From Sodiomyces alkalinus F11 (Eukaryota; Ascomycota; Sordariomycetes; Glomerellales; Plectosphaerellaceae): 64,000 nt of DNA. Under the pieces are notes generated by a model that was given only the letters and a program-made list of their open reading frames with translations, made no database searches and was not told the origin of the DNA. Both the position numbers and the translations under genes were made by a program. The stretch is from the NCBI RefSeq assembly GCF_003711515.1, contig NW_021167089.1, forward strand, positions 1,279,799-1,343,798, given 5' to 3'. Of the stretch, positions 1-9,187 are shown piece after piece; position 1 is the first letter of the stretch; every line of letters starts with the position of its first letter.

Positions 1-98
1 CGCCACTTTTTCTCGACTCTCAAGACGTCGTTACCAACAAACGACAGGAACATTTTGGAGTATTTCAAGTCGCTGCTGACAAGCGCAATATCTTCAAG

Positions 99-1359
99 AT
101 GCCTCAGAACGAGTGTAAGTTCATTCTCGATCTCTATTGCATCCTTGACCTAGCTTCATATGGGATCGGGCTAACGCTGGACCAGATATGGAGGCAAGTT
201 TCTCGACGGGCACGCATTCGGCACGACGAGCCACAACCGACTAACTCACAGCTTCCTTAACAGAGATGGAGGAAACTCCACGGCAGGAGACTTGACCATG
301 AGGAGAAGACGAGGAAGAAGGCGGCGCGTGAGGGTCACAAGCAGTCTTATGAAGCTCAGAACCTCCGAGGTCTTAGGGCCAAGTTGAGGGCGCAGGAGCG
401 TCGCAAGGAGAAGATCCAGATGCGGAAGCAGATCAAGGCCCACGAGGAGCGGGATGTCAAGACGGCGAACCAGAACGACCCCAGCGAGCCCATGCCGGCC
501 TATCTACTTGATCGATCCAAGTACGCACGACCCCCTCCATAATCCGTTGGTCTAGGTTGAAGGAGAAGGGAAGGGCTCGTTGGATGCCCACGGCACCGCT
601 GTGCTAACGTTGGAATCAGCCCGAGTACTGCCAAGGCCATATCTTCTCAGATCAAAAACAAGCGGGCCGAGAAAGCCGCAAGGGTGAGCTAGCCTTTTTG
701 GTATCGCATCGACCTGGCGTCCTGTACTGACGTTGTGGTGGAAAACAGTTCAGCGTGCCTTTGCCCAAGGTGCGAGGTTTGGCGGAAGAGGAAGTGTTCT
801 CGGTGGTGCACACTGGCAAGAAGACACATAAGAAGTCGTGGAAGCGGATGATTACGAAGCCAACTTTCGTTGGTCCCAACTTCACACGACGTGACCCCAA
901 GCGTAAGTGGAAAGCCAATAATCCATCTTCTGGGAGAGAAAAGAAGAAAAGGAAGAGAAAGAGACAGAAAATGCTGATGTTACCGCCAATCTAGACGAAA
1001 GATTCATCCGCCCGATGGGACTGAGGTACAAGAAGGCGCATGTCACACATAAGGAGCTCGGGGTGACGGTCAACCTGCCTATTCTTTCGGTTAAGAAGAA
1101 CCCGTCTTCTCCTCTCTGTAAGTTGCTTCGATACGGTCCCCAAACCAGTTTGTTTAAAAACAAACAAAAGAAAACCACTATGGCTAACGGATGACTAGAT
1201 ACCAACTTGGGCGTTCTCACTCGCGGAACTATTATCGAGGTCGACGTGAGCGACCTGGGATTGACGAGTGCTAGTGGCAAGGTGGTCTGGGGCCGGTATG
1301 CCCAGGTCACTAATAATCCAGAGAACGATGGATGTCTGAATGCCGTGCTCCTGACCTGA
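99..1359 (+). CDS. NSA2: Nsa2, 60S ribosome biogenesis factor
   Basis: Nucleolar assembly factor of pre-60S particles (Nsa2/TINP1 family, S8e-like fold), acting in 27S pre-rRNA processing. Seven exons join in phase: 99-114, 186-193, 264-520, 620-683, 749-902, 995-1117, 1199-1359, giving 260 aa, the usual family length (yeast 261). The protein begins MPQNEY and contains [50 protein letters not shown] and [15 protein letters not shown], all diagnostic of Nsa2. Exon 2 is only 8 nt and is followed by an intron with a GC donor. Both flanking introns have a CTAAC branch point shortly before the acceptor. The start is the first ATG and matches the invariant N-terminus. The next gene downstream is on the same strand 1.2 kb away. 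Confidence 0.96.
194..263 (+). other. GC-AG intron after an 8-nt microexon in NSA2
   Basis: The donor reads GAG|GCAAGT, the perfect extended consensus used by GC-AG introns, and the intron ends ACTAAC...TTAACAG. Skipping exon 186-193, by joining 114 to 264, gives an immediate TAG, so the microexon is needed. Including it restores Y-M-E-R-W-R-K-L-H-G, the same spacing as yeast and human Nsa2. Confidence 0.85.
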
Positions 1360-2565
1360 AAACCCTGCGTTTGGAAGCAGATACAGATGCATTGTTTATT
1401 TGGGGGACCAATTACGGCGCTGTGAGACAGTTGGTGGTCGGTGGAAAAGGCCGCAGCAGAGTCTGGTCAACGGGCATTCACAAGGCGTTCGGAGTTTGGA
1501 TGACGGCCTCGAAAAATGAAAAAGAACGGCTGATATTTGTCGACGAGTGTCTAACATGCTGACCTATCCCTATGGTAGGTAGGTAAGATGTCAGCTGCGG
1601 ACCATAGGTATCCAGTAGATAGCAACTTTGCTTCCCCTGAGTCCTACAAATGATGATGCCAATGGATGGAGGCTCCAAGTATTATTAAGCTACCTACCAG
1701 GTATGGACAATGACTGGCGACTTGTCCACTCTGGGAATTATATGAGGGGTATACCTTATTAATTACCCATACCTGATAAGATATCCCTGGCAACTGCGGC
1801 GTGCGGCACTACCTTAGCCAGACAGATGACCCGGAGGCTCCTGGGGCTGTCCCAATGGATCACATGCTAATACATGTAGTCCGTCAATTCCCCGGATTCT
1901 CCAAGCAAGCCGACCAACTGCGTCATTGCGCTAGTGGGTTTTAAGAGGGCATTTTAGCAGGTCACGGTACCTCCAGGGTCAGGCAATGAATTCCCATGTG
2001 GGGGAAAGGATGGAACAACCGTTCATACCCGCGGGCGACAACAACCGACGGATGGGCGCTCCAACGGTACTTGTGAGTACATGTACACGTACATGCAGGA
2101 ATTCCGGATATGGGACAGGGAAACACATGTACGGAGTACGGATACAAACCTACGTCCACTTTCCTTCATCCGAGGCACGACGACCTCTTGGAACTTCAAC
2201 TTCATCAACCAAACCCTGTCACAACTACCTCACACACCTCACGCATCCGTATCTCGTCTGCCATTTTCTTTCTCTTTACCTAGACTCTTCTCGACTTCCT
2301 TCGTCACAGCGTGCCCGGCCGACAGTTAAACATCATCTTGTATACTTTCGTCTCTGTTAAGCTAATCGCATCCCTCATTTTAACATCGTCAGTCAATGCG
2401 ACAAAACAGTCTGCGCTTGTGAATTGCGACTTGCGCCTTGCGATTTTGCGACTGCGGCGGACTGGGACAGTCTCTCTGAGCACCCCGTCCGTCCGGACCA
2501 CTTCCCTTCCTCCCCCTTCTGAACGAACAGCGCTCTTCCTCTTCCTCTTCCTCCTATTCTTCGCC
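1360..2565. other. intergenic, no gene seen
   Basis: This is the 3' flank of NSA2 and the promoter of the PXMP4-like gene. Only short unsupported frames are present. One copy of the dispersed TACGGAGTAC motif lies at 2130-2139. From about 2180 the plus strand turns pyrimidine-rich, typical of a fungal 5' leader. Confidence 0.6.
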
Positions 2566-3418
2566 ATGGACGCGCTTCAAATCGCCAAGGTCAGTGGACT
2601 TTTGTTCTTCGCTCATGCCCAAGCAGAACCCCCAGGCCATTTTGCGAAAGCTGACTTGGGTGTACCCATTTCCTCAGGCCGCCCTCGAGCGTATCGTCCT
2701 CGACCCGCGGTATCATGACCTCCTCGCCGTCGTCAAGGCCGCACGAAATGGCGCTGTCTACGGCACGAAAGTCCGCTTTCCTCACGCACTGGTGTAGGCA
2801 TCTCCCTCCTTCGTCTTCTTCTCCCCCTCACCCCTTTTTTTTTCCATTCGGTCTTCTTTTCAGTCAGCTAAACCCCCACACAGCATGATCTTCCTATTCC
2901 GATCAGGAACGTTCCGCGAGAAAGCCTCTCTCGTTCTGCGCGCCACCCGCACCCACGCCCGCAACCTGGCCAAGTTCGCCACCATCTACAAGCTCTCCAT
3001 GCTACTGCTCAAGACAGTCGGTCCCACCCCAGGCAAGGAGGGACCCTACGACACCCTCTTCGCCGGCGCCCTGGGCGGCTACATCGTCTTCGGCGGCCGC
3101 TCCCGCCGATCCGGCAAGATACCCAGCGTCAACCAGCAGATTGTCATCTACATTTTCGCCCGCGTCGCCCTCGGTCTCGCCCGCCTGGCCGTCAATCCGG
3201 GCCACGGCCTCCCTGTCGTCAGCCGCGAAGGCCCCAGCGCCGTCATTAGCCAACATGCTTGGCCTGTATTTGCCAGTGCCAGCTGGGCCATGGTCATGTA
3301 TCTCTTCCGGTGGCATCCGGAGGACCTCCAGAGCAGCTTGCGTAGCAGCATGAGCTACATCTACCGTCAGAGCGAGGATTGGGATTCATTACGCAACTTT
3401 ATCTGGCATAACAAATGA
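2566..3418 (+). CDS. PXMP4: PXMP4/PMP24-like peroxisomal membrane protein
   Basis: Integral peroxisomal membrane protein of the Tim17/PXMP4 superfamily; its molecular role is not well defined. Three exons, 2566-2589, 2678-2793 and 2884-3418, give 224 aa (human PXMP4 is about 212). Family signatures are ARNGAVYGTKVRFPHALV followed by MIFLFRSG, then ARNLAKFATIYK, GGYIVFGG, VNQQIVIY, SRLAV-like LARLAV, and the C-terminal SLRSSMSYIY. Exon 1 encodes only eight residues (MDALQIAK). The downstream frame starting MIFLF is not the true start, because the conserved ARNGAVYG segment lies in exon 2. It is convergent with the Zn2Cys6 gene on the other strand. A second peroxisome gene, PEX5, lies about 18 kb away, probably by chance. 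Confidence 0.9.
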
Positions 3419-4180
3419 GCTTAAGATGAAAAAAGCCGGGACATTGGCGTCGATTGGCGTTTTGAGGGGGTGGGTGACCACCCAGGTGGCCACATTAAAT
3501 GCATATTTACTCGGTACATAGACGTCTTCTCTCGTTTCACCATCTGCTTGTTGATCTGTTCCCGTCAGGACAGCAAATTTTCTCAGCAGTTGGGACTTAC
3601 ATATGTGGAGCTATAAGATACCAGGGGAGAGAGATATCATGGCATGATAGATCGAAGAAGTAGGCACGTCATGGAGATACCCGAGACACTGCCTGTGGAT
3701 GAGCAGCTTTACGAATATAGCGTGCTTCATCTATTCTATCTGCGTCGGGGAGGCCTTCCTTTTCTATATATGCCATGCTTCTTGGGGCCATCTAGATGTT
3801 CGAGTTGATGGATACGAGGGACCAAGAAGCGGCTTTCGGCGACGAGAAGTCGGCGGACTAGGTCTCTAACACTCCGCTGGGCTTGATAGATTTCTTTTCG
3901 CTGCTTGGACTATCCTCCACACAAGATAGCGTCATTGACCAAGTATAATACCACTATCCAAAGACTCATCCGTCGTCCCCAAAACGTCCAGAGATTCAAC
4001 ACATCCCACACAACGCTTGCCAGGACGCTCAGTATCTTATATTGCATACCCTCCCCAGTAAATGACCCGCTCAGATCCTTTGAATTATACGCCTCTACCA
4101 TGCCCACGAAGCGGAAAGAAACTAATACCACAACATGACTAATACTAGAAAGATCAGGGGATCTGGGTAAGTTTTAACCC
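3419..4180. other. intergenic between convergent genes
   Basis: Shared 3' flank of the PXMP4-like gene (plus) and the Zn2Cys6 gene (minus). No coding frame is supported. Confidence 0.5.
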
Positions 4181-6259
4181 TCAAGCCATTGTTTTACCAG
4201 CCATGAAATGCTTAATCTCGTCGACGCCAAGGAACCTGTAGAGTACCAGGCGTCAGTCCAAACTGGGTCATCCCTACACGCGAATGGGATATGCAGAGGG
4301 ACCACAGAGGGCAAGCAAGCAGAAAAGGGCGGGCAGGGTTCGTCTAAATTTCCCACTCACGCTGTAAGTGCGATTAGCGCCATAGAGTCGACATCCTCGG
4401 GACGCGCGCGTTTAGCGAGGTCCTGGATGAATAAATTCTCGACGACAAATTGTGGCTTCTCGCGCCAGGCGGAGAGAAAGGAAACGGACGATTTGGCGTC
4501 CCATAGGTGACGAGAGGCGGTCCAGCGATGGACATGGATGAAGCGGCCCGGGCCCCGCGCCTCGCACGTCCCAACGGACTTGAGTATCTCGTAGAGCCCG
4601 ACGAAGCCGTGGCCTAGCATGACCGTGCGGCGTAGACTTTCGTTGATGACCCAGCGCTCCCAGGATTTGGGCGGCCTGTCGCGGAGCGTCTGCTCATCGA
4701 GGAGCACCTGGTCGCCCAGGTTGTCTCGGTGGTCCTCTAGCTCCGTCAACCATGCCTGGAAGGTGGGCATGTCCCGTTCGGCCTGGGCGCGTAACCCGAT
4801 GTCCCCGTCGAAGCAGCGAATGAGTTGGTACAGGAAAAGGGCATGCGTGCGCGCCAGCTTCTCTCTGACCGTAAACTCACGGTTCTCAGAAGGCGGACCT
4901 GCCGCCTCGATTGACGGTAGACTGAGCTCAGAGCACTGCACCTTCTGTGGCTGTGGCTGTGGCTGTGGCTGCTGCGGCGATTGGCTGATTTTTGGGGTCG
5001 ACTGAGGTGATACCAGGTCTTTGGCGCATTCGTAGATGAGACGGAAGGCCCAGCCCTGCGTAGAAGGGGTTCGATTGGCGTAGGCGGTTGTGGCAGCGTA
5101 GGCGCGGAAGATGGCGTTGGGTGTGTCCTGGCTGTACAGGTGACGGTGGATGAAGGGGACTTCTTTTTCCCTCGCGAAGACGAAGGGGAATTCCTTGAAG
5201 GATTCAACTACGGAGCCGAGTTTGGAGTTGGGTTCGTGCAAACTCCATGAATTCATGCCCTCCTATACCCAGAAGACATGTTGTTAGTGAGATGGAGGGG
5301 CATCAGTCAAATATGACGGGGATGGCGCCGAGATGACGAGGTGCACGAGGAACTATGTATGATACAAAGGGAAAGATAAAAGAATATGCTCGAAGACGAG
5401 GCCATGACTGGTGGCCAGCTGATGGACAAGGTGAGAGGGGAGGTTGAAATGAAACAAACGGTTGGAAAGGGTTGAGCAAAATCGTGGAGAAAAAAAAAAC
5501 CAAGGCAGAAGAGATGGCGAGGATGAGAACGAAGGTGAGAAGGGGTCCAAAGGAGCGGGAAAAGAAGGGACTTCACGGGAAACAAGCAAGGACATAAGAA
5601 CGCACACAAACGTCGTCGAGTCTTTCGTTCCAGCGTTGCGCACAGATGTCGGTGGGAGGGGAACAACGGTGTTGTTGAGGCGGAGGGGTAGACAGCCGCG
5701 GCTCGGTCAACTTCGGGGACTCGGGAACATGCCAGAGCTGCATATCGTTGCCATTGGCCGGGTCGATAGCTGCGTAGTTGATGAGAGAGTTGAAGTCGAA
5801 GCTTGGCATGTCTATGGGGAAGGACAGTAATGTGGTAGGAGCGGCGGTGGGGGGATTGGTCACCATGGCCACGTCAAGATCGGCGTCGTTGGTTGAGGTG
5901 GACCCGGAGAAGCCGTCGAGGATGAATTCAGAAGCGTCGAAGGAAGGCGACGACGAAGATACCTGCCCGGAGCCCTGGGCAGGAAGGATGCCCAGCGCCT
6001 CCAAGTCCGCCATGTCTAGCTGAATCTGCGGCGCCGGAGCTGTCCTTGTCCCGCCGGTGGACATGGCAGGCGCCCGATATCGCTTCATCTCCCGGAGCCC
6101 GGTTGGCTGATTCATGTAGACGCAAGAGAAGCCCTTCTCAGCGCAGCGAGCACATTTTGGTGCCCTCTTGTCGCAACGCCTCTTACTTCTAACACATGCA
6201 TTGCAGCTCTTCTGCCGTGACTTGTCCGTGGACTCGGGGACGTCGGCCATCTCTTCCAT
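4181..6259 (-). CDS. Zn2Cys6 fungal-type transcription factor
   Basis: Nuclear DNA-binding regulator; target genes are unknown. The N-terminus carries a complete binuclear zinc cluster (SCNACVRSKRRCDKR..CARCAEKGFSC, six cysteines) at about residues 19-46. The C-terminal half looks like the helical region of this class (FIHRHLYSQDTPNAIFRAYA). Proposed exons are 6259-5606, 5262-4361 and 4235-4181 (536 aa). The first intron (5605-5263, 343 nt, donor GTGCGT, acceptor TATAG, branch CTAAC) is long, and a donor 6 nt upstream is also possible. A naive reading stops at the TGA at 4359-4357. That TGA lies across a perfect GTGAGT donor, and a CTCTACAG acceptor at 4236 adds 17 in-phase residues. A (TGTGGC)n hexanucleotide at about 4946-4972 encodes a PQ repeat. 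Start is the MEEMADVP methionine; an in-frame ATG at 6250 is an alternative. Confidence 0.82.
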
Positions 6260-8441
6260 GAGTGCCTGTCGAGTGGTTTGTTCAACTCTTTTGCTGCCGT
6301 CAAGGAATCTTTTACCTAACTGGTCCTGTGGAGGACACTGTAGAAAGATGGAGAAAAGAAGGCGGGGAAGCTCCCCGGATAGATTACTCGGCCGGACGAG
6401 AAGGGTCAAGCTTACACTGATAGCTGATTGAAGTCGGTGCGGAGCGGAGCGGAGCAGTTGCGCCGGGGCGATGATCGGGACTGGTCACGAGGCGAAAGTC
6501 CGCAGTCTTAGTCAGCATTATTCCTTTGTTCCTTCTGTTGTCTCCCAGCTTGATTGACCATTCTACCTACTCACACATCATGTTATCATTAACCACCTTG
6601 GTCTCTCTCTCCTTTTGGCCAAGTACTCCGTAATGTAGGTATTTTCGTATTGCGGTGTCCGAAGTATCAATCCAAGACAAAGGTATAACCCCAGCAATCC
6701 GACACCTGGGAAGACGACTTTAGTCACCGCAGCTCGGCATATCTCAGACCTGTCTCAGTCTCAAGTCAGGAATATGACGATCTCTGAAGTCCCAGGCCCT
6801 GATATTATTATTGACTAGGAACTATCCGTACGTACGAGTCACCGCCGAAGAAACACCTAACAATCCTAGAGTAGCGGGGCAGTGGCTCACAACTGCCGGT
6901 CTGAATTCCAACTTGTCGAAGCCTTTGGTCGAATTGAAACGTCTTATCGAACTCTGGCGCCGTGCATCAGAAGCCAACCGGCCAACCTCACCACTAGTAG
7001 GTAGCCAGCTCACTCTCCTCGTCGACGAGGTAATTACATTGCCAATTGTTCTGGTTCATCCAGGCGGCCAAACTTGAAAGAGAGGACGTGTTTCTCTCCA
7101 GGGAGAGATGGTTGATTAGGTAGTTATTAGTTATGTCGAATTACTAAGTCATAGCAATCTTGGGGAATTTAAGGCATGCCGCAGGGCACACTGTTTCAAC
7201 TCGGTTTCAACTCGGTCAAAATAAGGTACATATATAAATAGCTTATCAACCTCAACTGCGACCTTTGTGAACTACAAACGCGCTTTCAGGTTCCCACCGT
7301 CCGATTGCGTTTTCACATTTCATCCTATTCGGGCCAGTTACGAGTTACACATTTCCTTACTTTTTTTTTATTACTTTTTTTTTATTACTTTTTTTCCTTC
7401 CCCTTTGGCTCAAAAACAGTTCGATACCTAGTCACTCTCAAGTACGGGACACCTTGGATGTTGTGTGCCCGGGCCACCATTGCCACGCAAGACAAGACGC
7501 ACCAAAAGAAAGCCCAGATAAACCACGTGTACGGATACCGTCCTACGGAAATGCAGCGTACCTTACCTATGCCTCTAGCTGAGAAAGCAGACGCCGAGAC
7601 AAAGTTGGGGTGCTGACGATGTCTTTTGCCCAGATGGGTGTAGGGAAGCGAGGTGACGAGGTCATGTAGGTGATTAGGTATACGAACAACACTAACGAGA
7701 CACGCCCAGAATACCTGCGGAGTGTGGCAGAAGCGTCCGCGGCTCTGAGAATTAGTTGCCGCGGGCTGATGCCAGTTTAATAGGCAAGGGACGAGATGTT
7801 CATTGGCCGATGGTTGGTTGGCCCGATAGTACTTCTCTCGATCCGCACGGAATTTGAGATATCCTGGCCGTCGAATAGATATTTTTGAACTGCAGCTTTG
7901 AACCAACATGCTTGCAAGGCCACGACGAATATCAGTCGCCGAACAAGGACGAGTAGGGTATTTGACCAAAACATGTCCCACACGAGTCGTACGGGTGTAC
8001 CGGCCAATTGGCATCCTTGAAGACTCGGTATCTATGAATCAATCTCCGGACTGGCTTCCAGATTAGTCTCCAGTTGTCCCTGGCGGACAGAGACTCGCTC
8101 GGTCCAGGCCGAAAACAGGTTGGAGAGGAGATCAAAAATGTCGGGGGGCGGGGAGAAAAGGGGGGGTTCTATTTCGTACGGAGTACTTACTCGCACAAAT
8201 TGCATCTGTATCAGTGTGTTAATTGGCATGGCTCGATGGCGATGGTAATGGCTGTTGTTTGTTTGGCCAGCTGAGTGAGACGACGAAACCGGGCCATTCA
8301 GGATGGCATCGTTGTCTACTGAGTAGATAGCCAGAGCCAGCCTTGTCCTTGTCTTTGTGCCTTGTGGCTGCTTAGCAGTCAGAAATCATTGGACTTGAGA
8401 ACGGGAATGGCGTCCACTGTGTTTCTCATCATCATTGTTGT
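6260..8441. other. gene-poor region upstream of the Zn2Cys6 gene
   Basis: Left part of a 9.9-kb gene-poor island. It holds the Zn2Cys6 promoter and two copies of the TACTCCGTA-type motif (6623-6632 and 8177-8186). T-rich runs lie near 7354-7400. A 209-codon minus frame (8014-7385) is the longest here, but it has no recognisable domain and is not called as a gene. Confidence 0.5.
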
Positions 8442-8449
8442 TATTTTAA
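8442..8449. repeat. left target-site duplication of the MITE
   Basis: TATTTTAA, identical to 8930-8937 immediately beyond the right terminus. Confidence 0.88.
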
Positions 8450-8929
8450 GGGACTCAATGGGGAGACCTCACGTTTCAATATCGAGACCTCAAACGTGAC
8501 ATTTTAGTGGGGCCATGAACCCGCCGCCAAGATACATATGTACCGCACCTATTTTGTATGTAGCTTTATGTAGAAAATCGCAGGCGACATCTTAAACCTT
8601 AACGTATCACTTCCCACACCGTAACTCTGAATCCAACCGCCCAAAACACTATCACGATATCCTACACAATATCCTACCCGATATCCTACTCGATATCCTA
8701 TATAAAGTGACCGATTACCCTTATGGCTCCGAGCTAAGTGTTGATATTTAAGTATTGGGATTGAGTGTTGAGATTGAGTTGGTTACTATGTTACCTAGGA
8801 CTTTTTACATAATGTGTACATACAAAATGGGTGCGGTACATATGCATCTTAACGGTGGCGTCATGGCCCCACTGTAATGTCACGTGTGAGGTCTCGATAT
8901 TGAAACGTGAGGTCTCCCCATTGAGTCCC
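8450..8929. mobile_element. MITE, 480 bp, with long terminal inverted repeats
   Basis: Non-autonomous DNA transposon. The ends are GGGACTCAATGGGGAG and its exact reverse complement. The inverted repeats continue for about 129 bp (8450-8578 against 8801-8929) at roughly 85-90 percent identity by eye. It is flanked by a perfect 8-bp direct duplication TATTTTAA (8442-8449 and 8930-8937). There is no open frame for a transposase. The core has four 12-bp tandem units. An 8-bp duplication is typical of hAT-superfamily mobilisation, though 129-bp inverted repeats are longer than usual hAT ends, so family assignment is inference. Confidence 0.92.
8653..8700. repeat. 4 x 12-bp tandem repeat inside the MITE
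   Basis: Four consecutive units of the form CNCRATATCCTA, each carrying GATATC or AATATC, occupy the MITE core. Subterminal or internal tandem motifs can be transposase-binding sites; that role is inference. Confidence 0.85.
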
Positions 8930-8937
8930 TATTTTAA
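8930..8937. repeat. right target-site duplication of the MITE
   Basis: TATTTTAA, identical to 8442-8449. Confidence 0.88.
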
Positions 8938-9009
8938 CCGCCGTGTGGCATTTCATCTCTGGTGTAGAGGAACGGGATCGCCAGTGCACACGTGACACAA
9001 TTCACTCTA

Positions 9010-9092
9010 CCCGTGCCACGCCCCACTTATTTTCGTTCGTTTGGCACTCACCAGCTATAAACGAACCAAAATAAGTGGAGCATGACACGAGG
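9010..9092. repeat. imperfect inverted repeat, about 31-bp arms
   Basis: Arms 9010-9040 and 9061-9092 pair around a 20-nt loop. The inner CCACTTATTTT matches exactly, and most outer differences are C/T transitions. An A-rich tract starts 55 nt further on (17 A from 9148). This may be a decayed element end; no coding capacity is seen. Confidence 0.6.
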
Positions 9093-9147
9093 AGTGTCTG
9101 AGTCAGAAACCGACTGCTGGACACACAAATTACTGGTTCTCCCGATC

Positions 9148-9187
9148 AAAAAAAAAAAAAAAAATTAGAAAAAAAAAATAAAAAAAA
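9148..9187. repeat. A-rich tract
   Basis: A run of 17 A followed by two shorter A runs. It could be a simple repeat or the poly(A) tail of a retroposed sequence. No retroelement coding sequence is attached. Confidence 0.7.

Noticed and set aside
3468..3482. GGGTGGGTGACCACC, identical to a stretch of fungal 5S rRNA
   Set aside because: Only 15 nt match; the flanks do not align with 5S rRNA at the right spacing. It lies in the 3' flank of the PXMP4-like gene and is probably chance.
5307..5666. 119-codon minus frame inside the long intron of the Zn2Cys6 gene
   Set aside because: Pyrimidine-rich sequence giving Ser/Phe/Pro-rich translations in all three frames; it does not join the zinc-cluster frame.
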